Source: Marsupella aquatica (lineage: Eukaryota > Marchantiophyta). From it: a stretch of 64,000 nt of DNA. The DNA lies in the NCBI GenBank assembly GCA_973895155.1, contig OZ316893.1:4526001-4590000 (forward strand), read 5' to 3'. Positions within the stretch are counted from its first letter, which is position 1. Each line of letters begins with the position of its first letter. The position numbers were made by a program, and so were the translations under genes. Positions 34,059-46,199 of the stretch are shown here, piece after piece. The notes beneath the pieces were generated by a model that saw nothing but the letters and a program-made list of their open reading frames with translations, made no database searches and was not told the DNA's origin.

Positions 34059-37000
34059 CTATTGCTTCTTAAGCAATCTAGAGTTCCATAGGGCATTCAT
34101 CCCTTTCACATCAGATAATTTAGACTGGTTCTCCCCTGAATTGGCAAATGGCAATGCCACATCTACAAACACTTCAATCACACGCACTCGCAAGAAAGGG
34201 CTTTCAAAATCTGCACAATGAAACTTATCTTCTCCTGGCAGCCCTGTCACCTCACCTTCTGCCACTATCATGGAATTGTCCACAACGCTCTTCATCTTCA
34301 CCAAATCTCCTCTTGCAAACTGTGAACAACACATTTTGTTAAAAATGCAATAAACAGAAATTGAAAGATAGAAGAACACTCAAATCAAACACACATTTAC
34401 CTTTGCAACGGGGTTAGGAGACTGCATTGGTTTCTTCTGTGCAGGTGATGCATTTGCTGAGGATCCTTTCTTCCTTTTCTTCTTTCCCTTTCTAGTTGAT
34501 GGAGTGTCATCCTGTTCACTTGGAATGGGAGTTTCTTTTGGCAACTCAGATGATTCTGGGGTTACATCTGGTGTCAACTGAGTCGACTTATCCTCTGGCA
34601 ACTGAAAGACATCTGAAATGGCTTCTTTGGGCAACTTAGATGGCAAAAGGTTCACTTCCAATTCAGTTTGCTTTAGAGTACTGTTAGCTGTGTCAGTTGG
34701 TCTTCCCTGCGACACAGGAGGCTCCCCTAAAGATGCTGTCATAAAACACACACAAAAGAAATGCATAAACAAACATGTATACACCAGCAACATATAATCA
34801 CACTAAAAACATGCAAGAACATTATAAACATGCAATGACATATACACATCACAATAATTACATTGAATGGACAGTGTATACATGATAGAGAATTTTACCT
34901 TCATTATCGCCTGAAAAAGTAAGAGATCGCTTTCTACTACCTTGTTTGGTAGTTGTAGTCAACTTACTGTGACTAGGCACAACTGTTGGAACTTGTGCAT
35001 TACTGGGGTGATGTGCCATCCACGTAGTCATCATGTTTGTCAACTCCCTCACAGTGCCTTTCAACTCAGCGACATCCAATTTCACAGCCCCAATGGCAGT
35101 GATCTCTTCTTTTGAATGTGGGGTCTGTAAATGAACCACAAACCAACACAACAGTCTCACTGTCAAACTTACAAACGACACAACACTGGCTCTGTCAAAT
35201 GGAGAATGATGTACAAATCAAATTGGTATGACAATACTCACAGCTGATCCATGTCTGTTTCCTTGCCCCAGTAAGCTAGCACTTTTACCCTCCCCACTTG
35301 CCAATGATGGGCTCACCTTTGCTCCCACAAAACTACCAGTCTGACCTTCTGCACTTGCCAATGATGGGCTCATTGTCACCTTTGGCAATGAACCCTGACT
35401 ACCATGGTTTTCTTTCAGGTCAGATATACCTGGGCTTGATCCTCTCTTCTGCTTCTGTTCAAACACACAATGAATGAGAAATCACAGAGTTTGTTTTCAT
35501 CAAGATTCACAAACAAGACAGAATTGATAGTGAAAATGATAGACAATTTACCATTCTCTTTGCTGCTGCAGCATGCCCTCCCCTTCCAAAGTGAGAGGTA
35601 TCTTGCACTCGTGCTCTTTTATCAGTCATCTGTTTACTCAAAGATATCAATGCTGGACTGGTAAAATGAGATACCAAAGCTGCCCATTTCTTTGGATCAA
35701 CACCAGATGGCCCAAGTTTGGTTGGATCCTCATTGCAAACTTTCTTCCAATAAACATGCATTTTATGGCGCTCTCTCTTCAATATGCCACGACAATGACT
35801 CTGGAATTTGGTGTTAATAAATTCCCCACCCACATACTCCCACTCAGCTGCCATGTTATTCCACACTGTGGTTGTATGAACTTGTGGATGATCAGTCCAT
35901 TTTGGCTTTGATACATCAAAGACTCTGAGTACGTTGCCACGAAGTTCCTCCAGCCAGTATTGTTTGTTGCCATCAGAATCATCAATATCATTGTCATAAA
36001 TCTGCATTTCATAGACAATGTCAGATCATAACTCTGGAATTTATGCAGAGTCCAGGTTTTATACACACAACAACAGAGAGGATCAGATTTGTCTAAATCT
36101 ACAAACAAGTACAATACTCACTTTAATGTGTTTGGGCACCTCTCCGCAATCCCTTCGTTGTTTGGCAGTATTATCAAACTGCTTCTTAGCATGCCTTCGT
36201 TCCCTGCGCATCTCAGAGGCCCCTCCTGCAATGCACACACATGCATTCAATCAAAAAATATGTACATGATTGAAAAGTTGAGCAAATGTACTTGCATATG
36301 CAACACGAGCAGATTGTGTATTACCTGAAGATCCTCTGGAATGTAGTACATCAGATTGACCTGATCTGCCTTCAGATGCTGATGGAACCACTAAACAAAC
36401 ACACAACACCAAAGCACTTCAATTAATTTCATTTCCAAGTAGAATATCAACTTCCAAACACACCTGAAAAGTAGAACAGTACAATCCACTCACTTTCATA
36501 TAAGAGTCCAGTGTCTGGGTCTTTCCAACATCTCACTAGCCCACCTCCACCAGGCCCAGTCTTCTTAGGACCACGATTTTGTTTCTGTACCTACATCATG
36601 GACAACGTAAGCATATCAACATATAATTTGAAAAAGGGACAAGGATCCCTTCCTATTAGGATGATGAAGTTCAAGCATTACCTGTTGTGCACTCTCTGGT
36701 TCTGACCCTCCAATGTCAGAATCCTCAGTGTCATACTCAGAAGGAGAACCATAGCCATCATCACCAAACTCTGCCATGTTCACCTTGGTAACTTCTGATA
36801 GTCTAGAGCTCCTCCTCTTTGGCAATGTTTCAGTTGAAGTACCTTTCACCAAAGCAGGCTTTCCTCTCTCTCGTTGTACATGTGTGGTTGGGCCTCTAAG
36901 GAACAAAGCAATCATCAACATACACCAATGCAGATCAAACATACATGCAAAATGAATCTACAACACCATAACACTAGTACTTATGTACAGGATCCATACT

Positions 37001-37226
37001 AGTATGAGACCAATCTGGAATATGAAAACAGAACATGAACCTGACAACTCCATCTACTGAATCAAATTTGCAATAGACATATCAACACACACATCAGCTT
37101 GCAGTCTGGCCCCAGTCCTAGATCACGCATAATTCTGACATTATGCTCTATGTTCCGATTTCGGGCCTCCTCATAAGGATTCACAGAATGTGACAACCCT
37201 TGCAATCTTCCTTTCACAGGCTGCAT
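34059..37226 (-). CDS. TnpA-like protein, Ptta/En/Spm plus TNP1-type (about ten exons)
   Basis: The ATG is at 37226 and the stop at 34059-34061. Exons can be traced by open frame and GT-AG sites near 37226-37090, 36895-36680, 36590-36490, 36390-36327, 36228-36122, 36003-35552, 35457-35238, 35125-34896, 34739-34400 and 34320-34059. In order they encode EEARNRNIEHNVRIMRDLGL, a KRRSSRLSEV segment with an acidic tail, a basic helix (MRRERRHAKKQFD), the Ptta/En/Spm core (DPKKWAALVSHFTSPA to DTSHFGRGGHAAAAKRM), a SPSLAS repeat, a possible coiled coil, a Lys-rich nuclear-localisation-like patch, and a C-terminal TNP1-like domain (GDLVKMKSV to LWNSRLLKKQ). Such proteins bind CACTA subterminal repeats and assist TnpD. 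Exact splice sites are inferred. Confidence 0.8.
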
Positions 37227-37324
37227 TCACCAACTGCACAAATGGATAAACCATTAGTCTGATTTCATAAATAGTCCATACATGTAGTCCATCTATGGAC
37301 TTCACACACCTAGCTAAAACCTAT

Positions 37325-40300
37325 TCACTGCTTAGGCCTGCCCTTTCTTGCAGATCCCTCTGCATCTCTGCCTCGTTTGGGACCAGTACTTGGTCCTGGA
37401 TTTTCTCTGGACCTACAGGCCTTAGCCAATTCGATGTGTAATTTGACATTGTTTTCCATTGTAGCATGGAAATCAACGTCTGTGTAATCACCTAACACCC
37501 TTGTGGACCTGGATTCTTTGTGGAGGATTGTTCTCCATGCTATCCCCTTCTCATTGGGGTGGAAGAAAACCTGCTCCACTTGCTTTGGGAAAACGTAATC
37601 CATTTTCTTGGACACACCCAGTTCTCTATGGAAATTCACCTGCCAAAGACCAGACTTGGTATACCTCATACTGGCAGAGGATTTAGGAGTCCATGATGGA
37701 TCTGCCCATTTCCCTTTGAAAAGAATCACCTCTTTCCTCAAGCTGCCATAATTCAGTACCAAGATATCTGTCAAGGCCCCTACATACTGTACAGATTCTT
37801 CTATGGTTGCACCAGACCTGTCCACTCGCTTCTCAGTGAATGTAGAAGCCATCCCAGAATCAAAAGTGCTGAAAGCACCAGAATCACAATCACTCAAACA
37901 CCCCAAGGATGGAATAGTCCTCCAATGGTGCCCATAGGCTCTACATGCCCTATACAGTCGTGCCTTCAAACTAGGTGGTGTGGAGTATGCAGATAGTAAT
38001 GACCGCTCAGACTCTTTCTCAAAATTATGGGTATTGACTAATGTTTGAAACCATTCCCTGAAAGGTGGCAATTCTTGGCAGTCTACGGGAAATTCCACTG
38101 GTTTTCTTCGATTGGCAGGCTTCCTCATCCACTCCTTCCGGAAATCCACTCTTCGTTTGGTAACAGTCTCATTGGTAGCATCATATATCCTGCATGGCAA
38201 CAACAACACTGAAGACATTAGTGCACGATCCACCATGAATATACAAACACAATGGGGAAACATAATTATGATCCATATGCCTAAGGATAGGAGAGTTTCT
38301 AGGGTTTATGTACCTATACCATGGAGCCACTGTCTCTTCATTCTCTAATATATAATGATGCATGGCCATCATTTCAGACCAATCCAAAGTTATCGCCTTT
38401 GCAGCCCCTTCCAAAACAATGCTTGCAACGCCAGCATCCTCCTCCAACTCCCAGGTTCGTTTTCCCTCTCCCTTTGCATCAATCATGTATTCAGAAAGAA
38501 ATCCCAAAGACTCATCTAATACATAGCCTTCAGCCATAGAAGCCTCTGGACGTGCCTTGTTTCGTACATAACCCTTCAATACCTTCAGGTTCCTCTCTAT
38601 TGGGTACATCCATCTGCCTGTAACTGGGCCACACAAGTCTAATTCCTCCACTAGGTGAATCATTAAATGGGTCATGACATCAAAGAAGCTTGGTGGAAAA
38701 TGGATTTCCAAAATGCAGAGAGTGAATGCAACATCCATCATCAAATTCTCATACATTGAAGGGTCCCACACCTTCGTACAGATCTGGCGATAGATATTGC
38801 TCACCCCAGCTATGGCCAAGCGAACCCCTTCATCAAGTAATCCCATTGTTGCCAGAGGGAGAATCTGTTGCATGAGTTGGTGGAAATCATGTGATTTCAA
38901 CCCAGAGAGTTTCTTGGATTTTGTAACACACTTTGCCAAAGAACTTGAAAAACCAGTGGGCCCTTTCAAGGTCAATAAAACCTCCAAGAACCTTGTTCTT
39001 TCCTTCTTGCTCAGGCAATATGGGGCTGGGGGCATCAACAATTTGTCATCCTTACGCTTGGGAGCTGGATTGGGTACAAGCCATAGGTGTTGGCGCACCT
39101 GTAAGAGCTTCATGTCTTCTCTCACAGAAGGAGTGTCCTTGGTCCCAATGATAGTGTGCACAATGTTGTGTGCAAGATTCTTCTCACAGTGCATGGGATC
39201 TAGACAATGGTTAATGAGTAGTTTCTGCAGTGGACACACAATTCAGAAATTAGGGCATTGAATACAACTTTTGGCATCACTGGGCAGTAGTTTGTGCAGT
39301 GGACACAATTCAGAAATTAGTGCATTGAATACAACAATTACAAAATCTGGGCTACAGGAAGTATATGAAGAGAATATATTTCAAAGTCATATGAAGAGAT
39401 TGCAGAAATTCATTGTAGTAGTATGGAGTCTTACATTCCAATAGGGCAACTTGTACAGACCAGTAGCCCTCTTCACTCCATGCACCTTTATGGGGCATTT
39501 CTCATCCTCAACCTTGGTTCCTCCCTTCTTCAAATATTCTGTTGTCTCGTCTCCCCACTTCTTTCTATCAGAGCTTGTCATTCTACACGGTGCAGGTCGA
39601 CTCTCAATTGCACCATCAAAGTATTGTGCACTATCTGGTCTACGAAAAAGATGCCTTGTTGCTAACCATCGACGGTGGCCACTGTACTCTAATTTCTGCA
39701 AGTGCTTAGAACCACGTGCCACACATTCTGGCCCACAGATGACACATCCTTTGTATCCAGAGTGTTGTTGTCCAGATATTAAACCATATGCAGGGTAATC
39801 ATTGATTGTCCACAATAGCACAGCCCTAAGGTTGAAGTGTTGAGACAATCCTGGGCGTGGCAATTTGTCAAAGCAGGGCACTCCTTTCTTCCACAACAGC
39901 TCCAACTCCTCATAGAATGGGCCCAATATTATGTCTAGCTGTTCCTCTGTTACTGAATCAGGTCCTGGAATCAGCATAGCTAGCATGACAAAGAACTTCT
40001 TGGTGGTAAGCCAAGGAGGTAAATTGTAATTCAACAACAGTATTGGCCAGGTAGACCAAGCTGTGGAATTATTCCCAAAGGGATTCACCCCATCAAGTGC
40101 CAACCCAAATCGCACATTCCTTGGTTCAGCTGCAAATTCCCGATCAATATTTGTATCCACATGCTTCCAAGCCTTTGAATCTGCTGCGTGCCGAACCATG
40201 TTGTCTGTGCTTCTATTCTCATGATGCCAAGTCATGAGTTTAGATGTACCAGCAGTGGCATACAATCTCTTCAACCTGGGAATTATAGGGAAATACCGCA

Positions 40301-41318
40301 CTACCTTCCTTGCCTGTAATGAATTCCCCACTCTCTTCATCTTGGGCTGCTGACACACTGAACAGTTTTCTAACTTGGCATTCTCACCCCTAAAGAGCAT
40401 ACAACCTTTCTCACAGACAGGGATTCTCTCATAATCCAAGCCAAGCTTTCTCAATAGCTGCTTTGCAGCATATAAGTTCTTGGGCAGATTATGCTCTGTA
40501 GGCATACCATGCTCCCCCATCAAAGACAACAATGCATTCACTCCTTTGTTTGAGAATCCATGGCCATGACAGATGTTCAGCAGAAGCAACATGAATGACA
40601 CAACATCTATTTTGCTGCCTGGGAACAAAGGTTGCATTGCTGCATCTAAAGATAACTGTGCAGGATCAGTCTCCACAGGAGTTTTGGAGGTTTCAAGGGG
40701 GTTTACAGGATGGGCACCTCCTTCACTCTCATCATCCCCAAGTACAAAATCCAAGTCAAAACGGTCCTGATCATCTAGCTCATGCTCAGGGGATTCTTCA
40801 CTGGTTCTCAGCAACGTTTCTTCCAGTAGAGCCCTGATATGTTCTTCGACATCTATAGTTGGATGTTCTTGAACATCCACAGTTGGATACTCTGGAACAT
40901 CCACAGTTGGATACTCTGGAACATCTACAAATAAATGTTCTTCAACATCTACAGTTGGCTGTTGTGCACAGGTTGCCTGCTGAAGGTTTGCTACCCTCAA
41001 TGCCTCAGGGCCATGTTGTGACATGTAGTCAGCACCCCACTCTTCATCAGAAGAGTCCTGTCCCTCTCCCACCCACACTCGACATGCAGGGTACCGACCA
41101 TGTTTAATAAGGTGCAGTCTAGCAGTATTCCGATTAGTCCTATAATTCCCTTTGCAGTTCACACAAGGGCAGTACATCTTATGGTCCCCACTCTTGTGGC
41201 AGGCCTTCTGTTCTCGAACCCACAAAGCATCATCACGATGTTGTACTCTAGCTGGATGGAAGAGCGGCAACTTTGGAGTTCTACCCACACCTAACGTATT
41301 CTGTGGCAATTGTGCCAT
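37325..41318 (-). CDS. TnpD-type CACTA transposase (Transposase_21), three exons
   Basis: The exons are 41318-39435, 39224-38314 and 38189-37325. The GT-AG introns keep the frame (phases 0 and 2) and give 1,219 residues. Residues 47-60 hold the Cys-rich CPCVNC start of the transposase-associated zinc domain. Residues 120-160 are an acidic VDVPEYPT-type repeat. The Transposase_21 core follows, with LALDGVNPFG (Asp409) and INDYPAYG (Asp507) as probable catalytic acidic sites, then CVICG. Exon 2 begins KLLINHCLDPMHCEKN, the family's third conserved block, and leads into DUF4218-like sequence (GPVTGRWMYPIERNLKVLKG). Exon 3 carries a DUF4216-like domain (LRKEVILFKGKWADPS) and a basic tail. It cuts the CACTA termini. 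The gene looks intact. Confidence 0.92.
40855..40990. repeat. 27-bp coding tandem repeat in TnpD exon 1
   Basis: Units of about 27 bp with GAACATCCACAGTTGGATAC encode repeats of the VDVPEYPT type on the minus strand. They lie in an acidic linker between the zinc domain and the transposase core. Confidence 0.7.
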
Positions 41319-41915
41319 GCTAGCTTGATTGAAATTGTATTCAAACTATGATTTTCAAACTGAATCAGAGTGACATGCATACAAAATTGGGCCTACCGTC
41401 ACAGTTGTACAACCGATGCCAACCACAGTCCAATTGCTCAAACCCACAGAGCCCAGTTTCTCAAATCCACTGTAGTAGGGCACCTTCTCCTTGCATACAA
41501 ATAGAGCATCACATACAGTGTCATCAGAATGATACTATGAACGTAAATCTCTGTGCCTTCATCATTTCCAGTATTTGTTTGCCTATTAGGAATGTGAGCA
41601 GACAGGTCTGGAATAAGTAACGTTTGTGACACCAGTGACAAATTTACAAGTGAAGTTTAGACATCAATATGGAGGAAAGTCACACTCAAAGTACATGCTT
41701 GAAAATCAGAATCCTACCCTGGAAAAGATAATAAAGTTGATTTCTCAAAATTAATTGCCTCAATCCGCAATGCACTGTCGTAGAGTGTGTATACATGAGG
41801 AGTTCATCAAACTGCATATAAATAGTCCACATGTTTTAGCACTCTGAAAATTGTTTAAGTCCACGTGAAACCATCAAAAAGCTCTATCTCAAGTTTGTGT
41901 TCGATCCAGCCTCAA

Positions 41916-42575
41916 TCAAATCCAAGATATGTGGCTCCTAGCAGGAGTGCCTAGTGTAGGGTCAATGTCATGGTCAGGACAGTAAAACATCCCCTTCTTG
42001 GGCTGCCCATGCGCTGAGTGATCCCAAATTGTTCGATCATGGGCAAATCCCCTCTGCTGGATAAACAGCAGGCAGTCTTTGTGCCATGCCTTAGGACACC
42101 TCATGCACTGAACCAAAAAGCCATTAGCCCCATCATTGGGCCCCTGTCCACAAGTAAGACAAATATGGAGTCCACATGATGCTGTGCCAGGAACCAAACA
42201 CTGCCGACAGTAAAACCGGGCACAGAGAGAGTCTGGACATTTTCTTACCTCTTCACCAATTTTTCCAGACACATGGCACTTAAAGCAAGAATGTTCCTCA
42301 TTCTTGCAATCAACACAAAGCCATTCTCCAACATGGCCATCAGCGAGGGATATAGTTGGGCATAGCCATTGCTGACCCAAAGGACAGGAAACATTCTTAT
42401 GGAAATGTCGGTGGCAAGGCCCATCACAAACAATGAGATCCCCTCCCTCATCACAAATCGCACATACATGTGGACTATTCTGGTTAATCTCAATGTCTGA
42501 ATATAAGGACAATTGAGGTGCTTGAGAGGATTCACCTCTGCAACGATTCATGGCCTTCTGCTTATTGCGAGCCAT
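41916..42575 (-). CDS. EDM2-like PHD-finger protein carried by the CACTA element
   Basis: This is a 219-residue single-exon frame from ATG 42575, ~600 bp upstream of TnpD on the same strand. A basic N terminus (MARNKQKAMNRCRG) is followed by three linked Cys/His clusters. The first is CAICDEGGDLIVCDGPCHRHFH to WLCVDCKNEEHSCFKC; the second is KCPDSLCARFYCRQCL; the third is HICLTCGQGP to CMRCPKAWHKDCL, closing with FYCPDHD. The spacing and the RCPKAWHKDCL block resemble the extended PHD/ADD-like region of plant EDM2, which binds modified histone H3 and controls silencing of transposons in introns. No SET or methyltransferase-like part is present, so this would be a stand-alone reader. The EDM2 relation is from pattern recognition; a generic multi-PHD protein is the alternative. 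Confidence 0.7.
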   Translation of the reverse strand: MARNKQKAMNRCRGESSQAPQLSLYSDIEINQNSPHVCAICDEGGDLIVCDGPCHRHFHKNVSCPLGQQWLCPTISLADGHVGEWLCVDCKNEEHSCFKCHVSGKIGEEVRKCPDSLCARFYCRQCLVPGTASCGLHICLTCGQGPNDGANGFLVQCMRCPKAWHKDCLLFIQQRGFAHDRTIWDHSAHGQPKKGMFYCPDHDIDPTLGTPARSHISWI

Positions 42576-44939
42576 GGTCCTGCACACTCAGACCCTACAT
42601 CAGATTGTGAAACAAGAAGGAATAACAGGGTGCAGTATGACACAAAAGAATGAGGGTGCAGCATAAAATATGACATGTAACCACAAGGGTGCAACATAAA
42701 CCAATGCTTTATAGATGGCAAAGCATTTAGGACTGAGCAGCGCAAATAACCTTGGCCTAGATGATTGGAAGCAATCACAAATATTGCAACCTGTATGCCT
42801 TTGCTTGCTGTACAGCAGTGCTCACTCACCCTGCCTTTTTAAAATCTGTAAGGGCAACACAGAAAAAATAGCAATTGAGTTTCAGCAAAGCATTCATTTG
42901 GCTCTCAAGTTTTAAAATGGACAGAGCAAACACAACAATGTGCACAACAAAGCACAGAGAGCAACAAAACTCCAGCAAACTGGGACTCAGGCAAGAGATA
43001 CGAATTTTAGCAGCGAAATCAAATCAAGATTCGGACCTGTGAGTTCAACATGCAGTGCTCACTCACCCTGCCCTTTTTTAAATCTGTAAAAATCAAGTTT
43101 TATTGTGTGCCTTCTACATCTTAAGCTGCTGCACACATCTGTTACAGAACCATAAGTTGCTTTACTCTCAACAAGCTGCTGGTCCACCCACTTTTTCAAA
43201 AGCTGCACCGTACTCTATCTTCGTGCACAAATGACTATACCGGGCTGCTGTCAGAGACCCTTACGAAGGATTTAAAATTGACCAAGCTGATTTTAGTTTA
43301 GTTTTGTCCAGTTTGCAGACCAAAGGAAATCATGTGGCTGTATTCATGGAGTTGTATTCATTGCTGTGTATGGATGTTGTGTGAACATCAGACAGTTAGC
43401 TGTAAATTACCATAGTTGAAGAGCAAGGCTTGTACAAAAGCCACTAAGGAATTCTCTGAGGTGGCACAGCAGTTGGCAAACCACACACGAAACTCTGAAA
43501 CTTTTTGGCGACAAAATTCTACAGAGTCGCTGCTGGAATCAAGTGAGGATTCACCATACATGCTTGCACTTCTCTTCAGTAAAAAAAAGAGAAAAGAAAA
43601 GGGCTATGATACAGAGGGATGTCAAAAGAAGAGTAAGGAAACCAATTCATTGAGGAACATAGACAGACTAAGGAAAACATCATACAATGGAAAACTAAGG
43701 ACTACATTGTAATAATAAGAGATCAAGCTCACCTTGCACCACAAACATTGTCAGACGACAACAAGACAACAAACTGAATTGAACATAGCAGACAAATCCA
43801 ACAAGTAGCAATCAGAAATCAACAGCAGACAGACAAAGGACAACTTGGTCAGAACTCGGGCACTTGATTCAGTTGTGGTAAATAGCTGTTCAGGTTCTGG
43901 ACAAGCAAGAGCAATACGTGAGCAGACTCCAGAAAAATCATCTCTTGAGATTGAGGAGAAAGGCATTTCCCAGCCAGCTTACTTATGTCTTGAAAAATGT
44001 ATCGGACATCGTGGACGCTGGGCCTCAGCTGCTGGCCGCAAGGGAAGATTTTGCCAAAACAAACAATAAAGCTCGAAGATAGTTAAATTTCTTAGGTCTT
44101 TCTAAATGGGGACTGAATTAGCAATTAGAACCAGTAAACCCTGATCTTGGGCAGGCAGAGAGAGAAGAGTCCGCGCCTAATACTTATGTCTACCCGAATT
44201 TTACTGGGACATATGAGCATTGGGATGCCATTGCAAAGCAGAATTTTGTAGCAGTGGAAGGAATCAACATAGATAGCAGTGGAAGGTCGCAGTGGAGCTA
44301 GCATGGTACAGGGAAGGAAATGCAGGCATTGTGCGAGAAAGTGCAATGGCTAGTTCTATGGGATTTCCTTCTCCAATCCATGACAGTGCCGACGACACGC
44401 ACAACTGCTACAATCAGTGCGCGTCCAGGATGCTCCATCGCATCACGTCAGGGAACTCAACATTCTAGACATTCGAAAACTGCATTCACATTTCTCTGCA
44501 AAGGGAACTCAACATTGTAGACATTCAAAAACTGGTGCAAAACTCAGGCACTTAGAGAGAGAGGGACAGAGAGAGAGCGAGAAAGAGAGAGCAAATAGTC
44601 TCTTAGCAATCGGAGCTTCTCTGTCATTGCCATAAGCATACTAGCAGACACTAAGCAACAGAACAAGAAGGCAACATTGGATTCATGGACTGACAGCACA
44701 TTGGTAGCACATTGGCAAAAGCAAAGCAAAAATGCAGAATGAACAAATGGCCAGAAGGGGAAGAAGCGCAAAATTGCACAACTGACCTTCTCGCACCTCA
44801 GCCCAAACTCGCTCCCACAGATATAAGTTCTCGCAGCTCCTTGATGGAACCTCCTGTAGGTTCTCGCCGATTGCAACTCCTCACCCACAGCTTCTTGCCG
44901 ATTGTAGCTTGCTGCTGATTGCAACTCGTCGCTGATTTG

Positions 44940-45096
44940 CAGCTCGTCCTCCGCTCCTCACCCGCAGCTTATCGCCGATTGTAGGTCGTCCTCCGCTCCT
45001 CGCCCGCAGCTTATCGCCGATTGCAGCTCATCCTCCGCTCCTCACCCGCAGCTTATCGCCGATTGCAGCTCATCCTCCGCTCCTCACCCGCAACAA
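44940..45096. repeat. 42-bp GC-rich tandem repeat
   Basis: About four units of CTCATCCTCCGCTCCTCACC followed by CGCAGCTTATCGCCGATTGC. The units differ by a few bases. Confidence 0.85.
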
Positions 45097-45664
45097 TGAC
45101 AAATGTAAAGAAGCTATTGCCTTGACCCTGCAATCGGGCACTCCAAAGCCCGAATGTCCTCCAAAGCGCAGGGTCCTCCAAAGAAGCTCCCAAGTCCTAC
45201 CGAGGTGCTCCGCCGACCGCGCGCAACAAGCTCAAAAACAATTGTAGCCTGAATGGCTTCGGGTCGGAGCTCCTCCTCTAAACCTTGCAAATGGTCACTA
45301 AAACAATGCCACGTCCAACGCTTCACTCAAACAATGCCTCACCCAATGCTTGCCCGAACAATGCCTCGCCCAACGCTTCGAAGGGTGTCGAAGCTTGGTG
45401 GAATGGAGCACAACGCTGCGCAACCCTAAGCCCTTGCAATGTGCACACAAAGGCATGCCAAGAAATGAGCACATCGAGCGTTGCCCTCTCGATGTTTTTT
45501 CAGGAAAAAGGGCTCCTGTTGGTACGCAAGAACACTTAGCGGGAAAAACCTAATGCTAGACCCCTAAAGCCCGTAAAGGTAAGGTATTCTGTTGGATGGG
45601 GATGGTGGATATTGTGGGTCATTAATTAGGGTTATATTCTGACAATATCTCTCACATGTCTGGA

Positions 45665-45860
45665 CCCCCCATAAGGCCCTAGGGAAGTTGAGACTAGGTT
45701 AATAACAATGTAAACCCCCCCCCCCATAAGGCCCTAGGGAAATACCAACTATAGAGGTTAATAACAAGGTCCGGACGCCCCCATAAGGCCCTAAGTAGGG
45801 AAGGCAAGGTTAATAACTCATAATGTCACGACCCCCCCCATAAGGTCATGGCTGTTTGTG
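45665..45860. repeat. C-rich ~56-bp repeat (CCCCCCATAAGGCCCTAGGG)
   Basis: Four imperfect units begin near 45667, 45720, 45779 and 45834. Each has a run of C, CATAAGG(CCCTA) and, in most, GGTTAATAAC. The C runs differ in length (5-11). Confidence 0.8.
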
Positions 45861-46199
45861 TAGGTGCCAACAAGAATGTTAAGGACCAATGTTATATATA
45901 AAAAATGATGCTAGCGATATAAAAGGTCCGATATATGCCCGCGATATAAACCCATAACCCGCATGCATGAACACCATTTTGGACTACCTTATTGTCTCAC
46001 CATATGATAGTGATACTCATCCAAATATTAGCATTTAATAGCTCTCCACTCCTGACTCAATTGAGAGAAACCCTCATTCATGACTCAAGCACAATTATAG
46101 GGTCCCTTACATGCTACATGACCACTACATATGAGGCTATGTTGTGTAAGAGTTTTTGAGAGCATTACACCAAAGCATTAATAAGTGAGCCTTCCCATG

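Noticed and set aside
43416-43712. Plus-strand frame of 98 codons upstream of the PHD gene (repeated at 63328-63624)
   Set aside because: Low-complexity Lys/Ser-rich product, no motif, opposite to the element's genes. It is conserved only because the whole 11 kb is duplicated.
45285-45553. Plus-strand frames in the GC-rich region
   Set aside because: They follow short repeats (CAATGCCTCGCCCAACGC type) and show no recognisable domain.
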